38,016 nt of DNA from an uncultured bacterium (GTDB lineage Bacteria > Bacillota_I > Bacilli_A > RFN20 > CAG-826), in contig CASGAB010000010.1 of the NCBI GenBank assembly GCA_949299395.1, positions 1-38,016 of the forward strand. Reading direction: 5' to 3'. The notes beneath the pieces were generated by a model. It did not search any database. It was not told the DNA's origin and saw only the letters and a list, made by a program, of their open reading frames with translations. Shown here piece by piece: positions 17,347-25,072 of the stretch. How positions within the stretch are numbered: position 1 is the first letter of the stretch; every line of letters begins with the position of its first letter. The position numbers were made by a program, and so were the translations under genes.

Positions 17347-17832
17347 TTAACCTTCCTTATCTTTCTTACGATATTCATCGATTATTTGTTGTACTTGTGA
17401 AAGTGTAACTTTTGGATAGACTTTACCATTGATTGAAAGAGCTGGTGCAATACCACATGCGCCGATGCATCTTAAAGCATCAAGAGTAAATAATCCGTCT
17501 TCACTTGTTTGTCCAGGTTTAATCTTTAAAAGTTCAGCGAACTTATCTAAGATGTTTTGACTACCTTTAACATAACAAGCTGTACCTAAACAGACACCAA
17601 TAACGTATCTTCCTTTAGGTTTTAATGAGAAGAATGAATAGAAAGTAACAACTCCATAGATATCTGAAACTGGGATATTGAGTTCTCTAGAAATAATTTC
17701 TTGAACTTCAAGTGGAATATAGCCATATTCCTTTTGGGTTTCAGATAATACAAGCATTAATGGAGAAGGCTCATTCTTATACTTGTTGCAGATATTAACA
17801 ATAATATCTACTGCCTCTTTTCTTAAATGCAT
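17347..17832 (-). CDS. hydC: HydC: NuoE-like [2Fe-2S] subunit of the hydrogenase
   Basis: This 161-aa protein has the NuoE fold: an N-terminal helical part (PSPLMLVLSETQKEYGYIP), VYGVVTFYSFF-like core, and the four [2Fe-2S] cysteines in CLGTACYVKG and RCIGACGIAPA. It passes electrons between NADH/FMN on HydB and the other clusters. It is the first gene of hydCBA, with a good promoter upstream and AGGGAGAAAA before the ATG. The ends of hydC and the start of hydB are 4 bases apart, so the subunits are probably made by coupled translation. Confidence 0.93.
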   Translation of the reverse strand: MHLRKEAVDIIVNICNKYKNEPSPLMLVLSETQKEYGYIPLEVQEIISRELNIPVSDIYGVVTFYSFFSLKPKGRYVIGVCLGTACYVKGSQNILDKFAELLKIKPGQTSEDGLFTLDALRCIGACGIAPALSINGKVYPKVTLSQVQQIIDEYRKKDKEG

Positions 17833-17875
17833 AATTATTATTTTCTCCCTAAAAAATTAATAAATAACTTTTTTT

Positions 17876-17904
17876 ATTATACTCACAAATTCGAGTATTT
17901 TTAA
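17876..17904 (-). promoter_or_regulatory. hydCBA promoter with inverted repeat in the spacer
   Basis: Read on the minus strand, TTAAAA (17904-17899), a 17-bp spacer and a perfect TATAAT (17881-17876) form the promoter. The inverted repeat ATACTC/GAGTAT (17879-17898, 8-nt spacer) fills the spacer and touches the -10, where a repressor would block polymerase. The TTGTGAG half resembles part of a Rex site but the full palindrome does not, so the regulator is unknown. Confidence 0.55.
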
Positions 17905-17947
17905 CCTTAATTTTATATAAAATTACTTTATATGGTCTTTCTAATAA

Positions 17948-17973
17948 AAATAGAGACACTAGGGTCTCTATTT
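17948..17973. terminator. Terminator after the 2-hydroxyacid dehydrogenase gene
   Basis: Ten-base arms AAATAGAGAC/GTCTCTATTT with a 6-nt loop. On the minus strand TTTTTATT follows. It isolates this gene from the hyd operon. Confidence 0.8.
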
Positions 17974-17994
17974 GTTTATAATTTTTATTAAAAA

Positions 17995-18912
17995 TTATCT
18001 ATTAAACCATCTTAAGAATAAAAGATAACTTGTTAATTTATCTACGATAATTTGCGCTCTTTTATTCATTGCTTCTTTTGTATAAAAACCTACATGAGGA
18101 GTAATTACAACATTTTGATGTTTAATAAGTTCATATTTATCATCAAGTGGAGGTTCTTTTTCAAAAACATCACTCATATATAAGAAATTTGGACAATTAT
18201 TAAGTTTTTCAACTAAATATCTTTTATTAACTAAGCTTCCTCTTGCGGTATTAATTAAAATTGCATCATCTCTAATCATCGCAAATTCTTTTTTAGAAAC
18301 TAAATTTTTAGTTTCTTCATTTGCTGGAACATGAAGTGAAATAATATCACATTCTTCATAAATTGTTTTACGATCAACAAACCTACATCCATGAATTTCA
18401 TCATGTTCATGAGTTGCATTATATAAAATTTCAATATCTTTAAATGGTGCTAATAATTTTAATGTAGCTTGAGCAATTTTTCCCATTCCGATAAAACCAA
18501 TTTTTAAATTTTTTAATTCTCTTCCAATAACTTTGTTTTTATAAGAAAGCTCATTAAATTTTCTTAAGCCCATTAAAATAAACATCAAAGTTAATTGACT
18601 TGTTGCATCAGTTGAATAACCAGCAGCATTATAAACTTCGATATTATTTTTTTCTAAATAATCTAAAGGAATGTGATCTAAACCAGTAAAAGCAATAAAT
18701 AAAGCTCTTAATTTTTTATCGCTACTTAAAATCTCTTCATCTAAAGGAGTATTATCACTAATTATGATATCTGCATTTTTAATACGTTTAATTATTCCTT
18801 GTTTATCATTAGTTCTTTCATCATAAATTATAATTTCGTGCTCTTTAAATTTTGGATGCACTAAAAAAGATTTGATATCAACTTCTAATGGTTCTAAAAA
18901 GACAATTTTCAT
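17995..18912 (-). CDS. D-isomer specific 2-hydroxyacid dehydrogenase
   Basis: This 305-aa NAD-dependent enzyme reduces 2-oxoacids or oxidises D-2-hydroxyacids. It has the substrate domain, then the Rossmann site IGFIGMGKIAQATL, and the catalytic set Arg (INTARGSLVN), Glu (SDVFEKEPPL) and His (ITPHVGFYT). No ACT domain is present, so it is not a full-length regulated SerA; phosphoglycerate-, glyoxylate- or lactate-type activity are all possible. I start at the ATG at 18912 (MKIVFLEPLEVD), with AGGTGAGG upstream; the longer reading adds 18 residues that do not fit the family. It is a single-gene unit. Confidence 0.88.
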   Translation of the reverse strand: MKIVFLEPLEVDIKSFLVHPKFKEHEIIIYDERTNDKQGIIKRIKNADIIISDNTPLDEEILSSDKKLRALFIAFTGLDHIPLDYLEKNNIEVYNAAGYSTDATSQLTLMFILMGLRKFNELSYKNKVIGRELKNLKIGFIGMGKIAQATLKLLAPFKDIEILYNATHEHDEIHGCRFVDRKTIYEECDIISLHVPANEETKNLVSKKEFAMIRDDAILINTARGSLVNKRYLVEKLNNCPNFLYMSDVFEKEPPLDDKYELIKHQNVVITPHVGFYTKEAMNKRAQIIVDKLTSYLLFLRWFNR

Positions 18913-19024
18913 AATTAAATTATGCCTCACCTTTATACCTATAATATAACTTAAAACGCTAGCCAATTTAAAGTGCTTTTCATCCTCTATCTATTCAAAA
19001 AGTACTCTTATTATAAATAATTAA

Positions 19025-19110
19025 ATGGGTAAGGATTAACCCAAGGCCGCTTCATAAGCAAGAATGCTTCCATCAGCTGACTTTTTACGCATTGATAACG
19101 AAAAAATTGA
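19025..19110. other. GC-richer, hairpin-rich segment of unknown nature
   Basis: In a 290-bp gene-free gap, about 85 bp stand out as much less AT-rich. On the plus strand they hold GGGT/ACCC (8-nt loop), GCTT/AAGC and AAGC/GCTT hairpins that overlap and could be alternatives. On the minus strand this lies upstream of the dehydrogenase and could be part of its 5' leader. It is not a tRNA and matches no riboswitch I can recognise. Short open frames cross it on the minus strand but look incidental. Confidence 0.35.
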
Positions 19111-19165
19111 AAAAAGTTATATACCTATTTCAATCAAAACATATACATATTTCATTTAAAACCAA

Positions 19166-19193
19166 AAAATGGACCTCCATTTTGGTCCATTTT
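19166..19193. terminator. Terminator of the DUF3737-cdd unit
   Basis: Perfect ten-base arms AAAATGGACC/GGTCCATTTT with an 8-nt loop. It lies 7 bases past the DUF3737 stop and reads out in both directions. Confidence 0.85.
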
Positions 19194-19200
19194 TCATAAA

Positions 19201-20049
19201 TTATCGTTTTATAAGTTCACAAGTTGAAGGATATTTAGAATCTTTTAAGATAATTTCATCCGCTGCGTCATAAACAATTTTGCCGGATAAAGGATTTTTT
19301 ATAGACTTAATATTACCTTTTAAAGAAGCATCGACTTCGCTATATTCAAAAGCTAAATCACATCCATCAAGTTCACAATCAATTAACTTCAAATTCTTAC
19401 AATAACATAAAGGTTGTGTTCCTTTAATTTTGCAGTTAATAAATGTTAAATTTTCACTATACCATCCAAGATATTCACCATTAATGATTGAGTTTTTAAC
19501 TATTACATTTTTAGAATGCCAGAAAGCATCTTTTGTATCAAAAATTGAATCCTCTATAGTAAGATTTTCAATATATTGAAATGAATATTTTCCTTCATAT
19601 CTAACTTTTCTTAAATTAATATTCTTGCCCATTAAAAAGACATAATCACCGTTAATAATGAGATTTCTGCCTTCGATATTATTTGATTTCCAACCAAACT
19701 CAACGGAATAAACATTTAATCTATTAAGTTTAATACCATTACATTCTCTTAAAGCCTTGATTCCAAAAAGATTTGAATCATTTATTTCAATATTTTTGCT
19801 ATACCATAAAGCAGCGCGGCAATTTGGAGTCATAGTTGAGTTTGAAATAACAACATTATCATCATGCCAAAAAGGATATTTTAAGTCGAAATAGCAAGAT
19901 TTAATTTCAACTTCAGTAGCTTCTTTTAATGCAGATTCTCCGTTTTCTTCGCCAACGAATAAACAGTTTTCAACTATTAAATTAGTTGCATTATATAAAG
20001 CTCTTTCTTCTTCAAATCTTTGATCTTTAATAACTTTTTTATTACTCAT
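19201..20049 (-). CDS. DUF3737 family beta-helix protein
   Basis: This 282-aa soluble protein is built of repeating short strands of the form ENCLF / IKSCYF / VISNST, giving a right-handed beta-helix. Family marks are the start (DQRFEEERALYNATN), GESALKEA, LKYPFWHDDN, RAALWYSKNIEI and the second ENLTIEDSIFD set with its AFWHSKN echo. Function is unknown; members are common in gut Firmicutes and are annotated as DUF3737. It follows the cytidine deaminase after a single base, so the two are co-transcribed. Confidence 0.85.
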   Translation of the reverse strand: MSNKKVIKDQRFEEERALYNATNLIVENCLFVGEENGESALKEATEVEIKSCYFDLKYPFWHDDNVVISNSTMTPNCRAALWYSKNIEINDSNLFGIKALRECNGIKLNRLNVYSVEFGWKSNNIEGRNLIINGDYVFLMGKNINLRKVRYEGKYSFQYIENLTIEDSIFDTKDAFWHSKNVIVKNSIINGEYLGWYSENLTFINCKIKGTQPLCYCKNLKLIDCELDGCDLAFEYSEVDASLKGNIKSIKNPLSGKIVYDAADEIILKDSKYPSTCELIKR

Positions 20050-20050
20050 T

Positions 20051-20449
20051 TTATTCTTCAGATAAGCGGTGATCCATCCAAGTGTTTGGAAGTAATTCTT
20101 TTAATTTTACTTCTTTTAAATCACTTAAAAGGATAACTGCATCAAGATTTTCATTATTAACTTCGTAAATGAATTCACGACATCTTCCACAAGGAGGATA
20201 AATAACTCCACCTTCATGAACAGCAATGATTTTCTCAATTCTTGTTTCGCCACTTTTTAACATTTCAGCAATAGCTGCTTGTTCAGCACACATTCCTAAT
20301 GAACAAGCTAAATCTAAATTAACACCTGTATAAACATGACCTTTTGAAGTAACTAATGCACAAGCTACTTGGCCAAACTCACCATAATCTTTTATATAGT
20401 TGTGATTTACGGTTTTTAAAGCTATTTCAAATAGTTCCTTATTTTCCAT
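20051..20449 (-). CDS. Cytidine deaminase family protein
   Basis: This 132-aa zinc hydrolase probably deaminates cytidine/deoxycytidine for pyrimidine salvage. The zinc ligands and proton shuttle are MCAEQAAI (Cys and Glu, C-A-E type) and PPCGRCREF (two Cys), the three-cysteine arrangement of the small tetrameric enzymes. GVNLDLACSLG holds the substrate-binding Asn. Relatives include blasticidin-S deaminases, which share this size and motif, so the exact substrate is open. GAGG lies ahead of the ATG. It is first in a two-gene unit with the DUF3737 gene. Confidence 0.87.
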   Translation of the reverse strand: MENKELFEIALKTVNHNYIKDYGEFGQVACALVTSKGHVYTGVNLDLACSLGMCAEQAAIAEMLKSGETRIEKIIAVHEGGVIYPPCGRCREFIYEVNNENLDAVILLSDLKEVKLKELLPNTWMDHRLSEE

Positions 20450-20548
20450 AAAAATCCTCGACTTTCCTTTTTGGGACTTTTATTTTAGTTACTTCACTAT
20501 ATATTGTCAAATGAAAAGTACGAATTTTACCGCTTTTATCTGCTTCCT

Positions 20549-21115
20549 TTAATATTCAATTTTTCTAATTATTTTTGCTGGATTACCAGCAACAATAACA
20601 TTTGCAGGAACATCTTTTGTAACCACGCTTCCTGCTCCAACAATAGAATTTTCACCAATAGTAACTCCTTGAAGAATTACTGATCCAGATCCAATCCAAA
20701 CATTATTTTCTAACTTAATTGGTTTTTGAAAAAGGCATTTTCTTTTTTCGGGCTCAAAGCCATGATTTAATGTTGCAAAAACAACTCGATGCCCGACCAA
20801 ACATCTATCACCAATATAAACACCGCCTTGGTCTTGGAAATTACAATTTGAATTAATTATTACATTTTTTCCGATATGAATATTCTTACCAAAATCTGAA
20901 TAAAATGGCGGAAATAATCTTAAACTTTTATCAACATCTTTTCCGATTAATTCAGAGAAAATTTTTAAAATTCGTCGATTTGTATGATATTTTTTATTGA
21001 GTTTTGAACAAATTTTATAAGCATCTTCTCGACATTTATGAATAACATATAGAGCCTCTTCAAAATTAATATCTTGGCCTTTATTCATTTCAATTTTTAA
21101 TTCATTTACTGTCAT
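20549..21115 (-). CDS. Sugar/maltose O-acetyltransferase (hexapeptide repeat)
   Basis: This 188-aa left-handed beta-helix acetyltransferase uses acetyl-CoA to acetylate a sugar hydroxyl. The N-terminal helical Mac domain is followed by hexapeptide coils: IHIGKNVIINSNC, YIGDRCLVGHRVVF, NHGF (catalytic His), VWIGSGSVILQGVTIG, IVGAGSVVTKDVPAN, and the closing VAGNPAKIIRKI. It resembles Maa/NodL types. I start at the ATG at 21115, preceded by AAGGT; a TTG 15 bases upstream would overlap that site. It is divergent from a LysR regulator with a shared operator-like repeat, so it is the likely target. Confidence 0.88.
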   Translation of the reverse strand: MTVNELKIEMNKGQDINFEEALYVIHKCREDAYKICSKLNKKYHTNRRILKIFSELIGKDVDKSLRLFPPFYSDFGKNIHIGKNVIINSNCNFQDQGGVYIGDRCLVGHRVVFATLNHGFEPEKRKCLFQKPIKLENNVWIGSGSVILQGVTIGENSIVGAGSVVTKDVPANVIVAGNPAKIIRKIEY

Positions 21116-21166
21116 AACATCTACCTTCAATTTGTATTTTAATTATTAAAATCATATATGTTAAAT

Positions 21167-21193
21167 ATTTATATTTGATATTAAAATATAAAT
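21167..21193. promoter_or_regulatory. Inverted repeat between LysR gene and acetyltransferase
   Basis: Perfect 10-bp arms ATTTATATTT (21167-21176) and AAATATAAAT (21184-21193) with a 7-bp spacer lie in the 104-bp divergent intergenic region. The T-n-A dyad form and position match a LysR-type recognition site that would control both genes. AT-richness makes chance symmetry more likely, hence moderate confidence. Confidence 0.55.
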
Positions 21194-21219
21194 GATATTT
21201 ATATATGTGGAGGTATTTT

Positions 21220-22116
21220 ATGGAACTTAGAACATTGCGTTATTTTCTAGCCGTTGCTGAATTAGGAAACATTTCTAAAGCTTCTCTTTTTCTTCATACT
21301 TCTCAGCCAAATATCACAAGACAATTAAAAAATCTTGAAGATGAAATTGGTAAACCTCTTTTTAAAAGAGGAAAAGGAATGATTTTAACTGAGGAAGGTA
21401 TATATTTACGCGAAAGAGCAAATCAAATCATAGACTTGTTCGATAAAATTAATGAAGAAATAAAAACTGTCGATCCTTTAAATTCAGTAATTGCTGGAAC
21501 CATTAAAATTGCCGGTGGAGAAACTTATGCAATGGATTTTATCGGTAAAGTTTTTAAAAAGTTTCACGAAAAATATCCACTCGTTAAACTCGATATTGAA
21601 AGCGTTGCAACTAAGGAAGTTATAAAACGTCTTGAAAAAGGAACAATTGATTTTGGAATTATGATTGAACCAGCTCCAATAACCGACTATAACTTTTTAA
21701 AATTACCTCGTCAAAATACTTGGGGTTGCTTAATGAGAAGAGATTCAGATCTTGCTTCTAAAGAATTCGTTACTCCGGATGATTTATATGACAAGCCATT
21801 ACTTCTTTTTCATTCAAGTGCTCACTTAAATATGTTTAAAATTTGGTTAAATAAAAACCCAAGCGATATTAACATTGTTGCAACTGCGAATTTAATTTAT
21901 AACGAGTCGCTTTTAGTTAAAAATGGCTTGGGTTATGCAATCACTTTAGATAAATTGGTTAATACTAGCGGCGATTTAGAACTAACTTTTAAAGAACTAC
22001 GTCCTAAAGTTACCGCTTATTTAGATCTAGTTTGGAAAACTGATATCGGTTTATCTAAACATGCTCGTCTTTTTTTAGATGAATTAAGAACAGAATTAGA
22101 GAAAGAAGAAGACTAA
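21220..22116 (+). CDS. LysR-family transcriptional regulator
   Basis: This 298-aa regulator has the N-terminal winged HTH typical of the family (MELRTLRYFLAVAE, SKASLFLHTSQPNITRQLKNLEDEIG, PLFKRGKGMILTEEG) and a periplasmic-binding-protein-like effector domain (about 90-290). The start is the ATG at 21220, with GGAGG 6 bases upstream; a longer in-frame reading is rejected. It is divergent from the acetyltransferase and probably controls it and itself through the palindrome at 21167-21193. The effector is unknown. Its stop abuts the stop of the convergent degV gene with no spacer. Confidence 0.92.
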   Translation: MELRTLRYFLAVAELGNISKASLFLHTSQPNITRQLKNLEDEIGKPLFKRGKGMILTEEGIYLRERANQIIDLFDKINEEIKTVDPLNSVIAGTIKIAGGETYAMDFIGKVFKKFHEKYPLVKLDIESVATKEVIKRLEKGTIDFGIMIEPAPITDYNFLKLPRQNTWGCLMRRDSDLASKEFVTPDDLYDKPLLLFHSSAHLNMFKIWLNKNPSDINIVATANLIYNESLLVKNGLGYAITLDKLVNTSGDLELTFKELRPKVTAYLDLVWKTDIGLSKHARLFLDELRTELEKEED

Positions 22117-23004
22117 TTATTCAGTTCTTTCATCACCTATAAAGAATAAAGCAACTGTTCCAGGTCCGGTATGTGAACCAATTGTTGTTCCAATATCGAG
22201 GATTTGAACTTTTGCTTTTAATTTTGGGAAAGCAGCTTCAACCATCTTTTTAAGTAATTCAGCATCTTCTAAACATGCAGAATGTGAAATATAACAAATA
22301 TCATCGTAATCAGCATGATTTAATACTCTTTCTTTCATTACTTCAACAATTCTAGAAAGAACTTTCTTTTTACCTAAAACTTTTTCTCTAGGAATTAAAT
22401 GACCTTCTTTATCAACGTTTAATAAAGGACAAATATGAAGCATTTTTCCTAAATAACCACTAGTTTTTGAAACTCTTCCACCTCTAATAAAGTAAGTTAA
22501 ATCAGTTGTAAAAAACCATGCATTAACTTTAAGTTTATTTGCTTCTGTCATCTCTTTAACTTCATCAATTGTTTTTTTAGCATCTCTTAAATCAGCAACT
22601 TTATCAACAACCATTCCAAATCCACTAGAAGCATTTAATGAATCAATAATATAAAGTTTTCTATCTGGATATTTTTGATCGAGTTCTTCTTTTGCAAGTA
22701 AAGCTGCATTATAAGTTCCACTTAATCCACTAGATAAAGTTAAATGTAAAACATCTTTTCCTTCTTTTAAGAATTTTTCAAAATATTCGATGTAATCAAC
22801 TGTATTAATTTGAGAAGTTTTAGTAATGACTCCATCTTCCATAAGTTGATAAAATTCACTTAAAGGGATTGAAGTTCCAAAATCTTCGACATGTTCAACT
22901 TCATTTAAAAAATAATGATTACAAATATATGAAATATTCCTTTCATCAAGATGTTCTTTTTTTAAATCTGAAGTAGATTCACAACTTAAAATAAATTTGT
23001 CCAT
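22117..23004 (-). CDS. DegV family fatty-acid-binding protein (FakB-like)
   Basis: This 295-aa protein has the two-domain DegV fold. FILSCESTSDLKKEHLD is the N-terminal strand-loop, KTSQINTVDY and LTLSSGLSGTYNAA line the lipid carboxylate site, and YIIDSLNASSGFGM and FFTTDLTYFIRGGRVSKTSG are further family blocks. It ends with GTTIGSHTGPGTVALFFIG. Relatives (FakB) hold a fatty acid for phosphorylation by FakA, feeding phospholipid synthesis. AAGGAGG precedes the ATG. It ends directly against the LysR gene, with no obvious terminator between. Confidence 0.9.
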   Translation of the reverse strand: MDKFILSCESTSDLKKEHLDERNISYICNHYFLNEVEHVEDFGTSIPLSEFYQLMEDGVITKTSQINTVDYIEYFEKFLKEGKDVLHLTLSSGLSGTYNAALLAKEELDQKYPDRKLYIIDSLNASSGFGMVVDKVADLRDAKKTIDEVKEMTEANKLKVNAWFFTTDLTYFIRGGRVSKTSGYLGKMLHICPLLNVDKEGHLIPREKVLGKKKVLSRIVEVMKERVLNHADYDDICYISHSACLEDAELLKKMVEAAFPKLKAKVQILDIGTTIGSHTGPGTVALFFIGDERTE

Positions 23005-23055
23005 ATAACCTCCTTAAAGGTCTTCTGTATTATACACTAGAATATTAATTAAAAA

Positions 23056-23084
23056 AGAAAAAAGCGCTTTCTTTTAGGAAGCGT
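23056..23084 (-). terminator. Terminator overlapping the end of the XRE gene
   Basis: On the minus strand CGCTT pairs with AAGCG across a short A-rich loop and is followed by CTTTTTTC. The last codons and stop of the XRE gene form its 5' arm. Confidence 0.55.
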
Positions 23085-23736
23085 TTTTATCTTTTTTATC
23101 ATCTTTATCGCTATTTTTGCTTAATAATTTTTTTACTAAAGTTAATTGATCAAAGCGAGGTATAACTATGATTAACGCTTGAATAACAACTCCTGCTGCA
23201 ACTATCAATAACCAAGGAATTACTGGGAGTAATAACTCTAAACCAATAAGCAAGAACCATAGGACTAAGGAAGATAAAATTCTAGTATATTTATAAATCT
23301 TTAAGATAATTAAAATTCCTTCACCTAAGAAACATAAAGAAGCTAATATGAAGAAAACAATCGCTGCAATTTGTAAACTTGTTATTTCAACATAAACTAA
23401 AACCGAACCTAAAATTAAGAATGCTAAAACAATTAAAACAACAATTGTTGTAATAAAGAATGCGAGTTTAAATTTAAGTCTTCTTTTTTCTAAGATTTTA
23501 TTTTCTTCATCATCAAGCTTATTAAATTCATGTTCTTCAAAAAGATATGAAATTTCGACATTAAAAAATTCTGCAATTCGATAAAGCATTTCAGCATCAG
23601 GAAGAGAATCTGCTCTTTCCCATTTAGAAATAGATTTATTTGAATAACATAATTTGTCTGCAAGTTCAGCTTGAGTCATTCCTTTTTGTTTACGTAAACC
23701 TGCGATGTTTTTTGCAATAATTTCTCTTACGCTCAT
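23074..23736 (-). CDS. XRE-type HTH regulator with membrane-spanning C-terminus
   Basis: This 220-aa protein has an N-terminal lambda-repressor-like HTH (IAGLRKQKGMTQAELADKL, SNKSISKWERADSLPD, MLYRIAEFFNVEISYLF). About four hydrophobic helices follow (residues 95-200) and a Lys/Asp-rich tail. This is the common Firmicutes layout of a DNA-binding domain tethered to the membrane; it may sense envelope state or simply localise the regulator. No ribosome binding site precedes the ATG, and the -10 lies only 8 bases upstream, so the mRNA looks leaderless. Target genes are unknown; the divergent flavin reductase is a candidate. Confidence 0.85.
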   Translation of the reverse strand: MSVREIIAKNIAGLRKQKGMTQAELADKLCYSNKSISKWERADSLPDAEMLYRIAEFFNVEISYLFEEHEFNKLDDEENKILEKRRLKFKLAFFITTIVVLIVLAFLILGSVLVYVEITSLQIAAIVFFILASLCFLGEGILIILKIYKYTRILSSLVLWFLLIGLELLLPVIPWLLIVAAGVVIQALIIVIPRFDQLTLVKKLLSKNSDKDDKKDKNAS

Positions 23737-23744
23737 AGTTTTAC

Positions 23745-23753
23745 ATTATAGCA
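23745..23753 (-). promoter_or_regulatory. Extended -10 promoter for a leaderless XRE mRNA
   Basis: TGCTATAAT on the minus strand (23753-23745) is an extended -10. Only 8 bases separate it from the ATG at 23736, so transcription should start at or within about 3 bases of the start codon. No purine-rich ribosome binding site is present. Confidence 0.55.
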
Positions 23754-23865
23754 CACTTAATAAAATAAAAATGTAACCAATTTATAAGAAAATATTTAAT
23801 TTTTTTATTTAATTTTTATAGATAAATTGAACTATAATTTTATTAATAAATGGAGATTTTTAGAT

Positions 23866-24429
23866 ATGAGAAAAAATTTTGGTGTAAAAACATATTTATA
23901 CCCTCAACCAGTATTAATTATTGCTACTTTTGATGAAAATAATATTCCTGATGCAATGAATGCTGCTTGGGGAGGAATTGGTGAAGAAGATCAACTCACA
24001 ATTTGTATTAGCGCAGATCATAAAACTACGAAGAATATCTTACTTAAAAAAGCTTTTACTGTTTCTCCAGCAACTAAAAAATATATGTCAGAATGCGATT
24101 ATTTTGGAATTGAAAGTGGAAATAGATACAACAATAAAATTGAAAAAGCAGGAATGCATGTAACAAAAAGTGAACTTGTTGATGCACCAATTATTGATGA
24201 ACTTCCTTTAGCAATTGAATGTGAACTTATTTCATATAACGAAGAAAATTGCGAACTTAAAGGTAGAATCAAAAATGTCTCAATTGATGAATCAATTTTA
24301 AATGAAAAAGGTAAAATCGATATCAATAAATTTGAACCAATAAGTTTTGATCCTATGAATCATAAATATCTTTTAGTTAAAGATGTTGTTGGGGATGCTT
24401 TTGTTGAAGGATTTAAATTTAAAAAATAA
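23866..24429 (+). CDS. Flavin reductase family protein (flavoredoxin-like)
   Basis: This 187-aa FMN-binding split-barrel protein has the family's opening block with YLYPQPVLIIAT, then PDAMNAAWGGIG, CISADHKTTKNI (flavin phosphate region) and FTVSPATKKYMSECDYFGIES. Members transfer electrons from NAD(P)H or Fe-S proteins to flavin, or act as flavoredoxins in anaerobes. I start at the ATG at 23866, after GGAG; the longer in-frame reading from 23827 crosses the TATAAT at 23833-23838 that is probably its own -10. It lies 14 bases ahead of an iron-sulfur flavoprotein gene, so the two form a redox pair. Confidence 0.87.
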   Translation: MRKNFGVKTYLYPQPVLIIATFDENNIPDAMNAAWGGIGEEDQLTICISADHKTTKNILLKKAFTVSPATKKYMSECDYFGIESGNRYNNKIEKAGMHVTKSELVDAPIIDELPLAIECELISYNEENCELKGRIKNVSIDESILNEKGKIDINKFEPISFDPMNHKYLLVKDVVGDAFVEGFKFKK

Positions 24430-24443
24430 AGGAAGAAATAAAA

Positions 24444-25067
24444 ATGAGAGTTTTATTAATAAATGGCAGTCCTCATAAAGATGGTTCAACAGCTTTAGCT
24501 TTAAATGAAGTTACAAAAACTTTAAATGAAGCAGGTGTTGAAACTGAAATTTTTAATATTGAAAATCAAGTAGTTAGAGGATGTATTGCCTGTAGAACTT
24601 GTAAAAAAACGGGCAAATGTATTTTTGAAGATTCAGTAAACCTTTTAAGTGAAAAATTAAAACATGCTGATGGCTTAGTTATTGGAACTCCAGTTTATTA
24701 TGCTAATCCAAACGGAACTCTTTTAAGTTTACTTGAAAGATTATTTTATTCTTATCCAGAGGATTTATCTTTTAAAGTTGGAGCAGCTATTACTTCAGCA
24801 AGAAGAGCAGGAAATACTTCAACTTTTGATGCAATTAATAAATTCTTCACTATTGCAAATATGCCAATTGTTTCTTCTCAATATTGGAATAACATCCATG
24901 GTAATAATAAAGAGGAAGCTTCTAAAGATTTAGAGGGTCTACAAACAATGAGAACTTTAGCAAAAAATATGACTTTTTTAATGAAAGCTATTAAAGACGC
25001 TAAAGAAAAATATGGTTTACCAGAAAAAGAAGAACATATTTATACCAACTTCTCTCATGGAAAATAA
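24444..25067 (+). CDS. Flavodoxin-fold NAD(P)H-dependent / iron-sulfur flavoprotein
   Basis: This 207-aa protein has the FMN-phosphate loop LLINGSPHKDGSTAL, the cysteine motif GCIACRTCKKTGKC (C47, C50, C53, C59; CX2CX2CX5C), and VIGTPVYYANPNG binding the isoalloxazine. That compact motif binds a [4Fe-4S] cluster in iron-sulfur flavoproteins of anaerobes. It probably reduces small oxidants or oxygen, or acts as an electron carrier. GGAAG precedes the ATG. It is in an operon with the flavin reductase upstream, and a methyltransferase-like gene begins 5 bases after its stop. Confidence 0.85.
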   Translation: MRVLLINGSPHKDGSTALALNEVTKTLNEAGVETEIFNIENQVVRGCIACRTCKKTGKCIFEDSVNLLSEKLKHADGLVIGTPVYYANPNGTLLSLLERLFYSYPEDLSFKVGAAITSARRAGNTSTFDAINKFFTIANMPIVSSQYWNNIHGNNKEEASKDLEGLQTMRTLAKNMTFLMKAIKDAKEKYGLPEKEEHIYTNFSHGK

Positions 25068-25072
25068 AATAT

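Noticed and set aside
19025-19110. Degenerate tRNA or known riboswitch
   Set aside because: The hairpins do not form a cloverleaf and no conserved core of a known riboswitch class was recognised.
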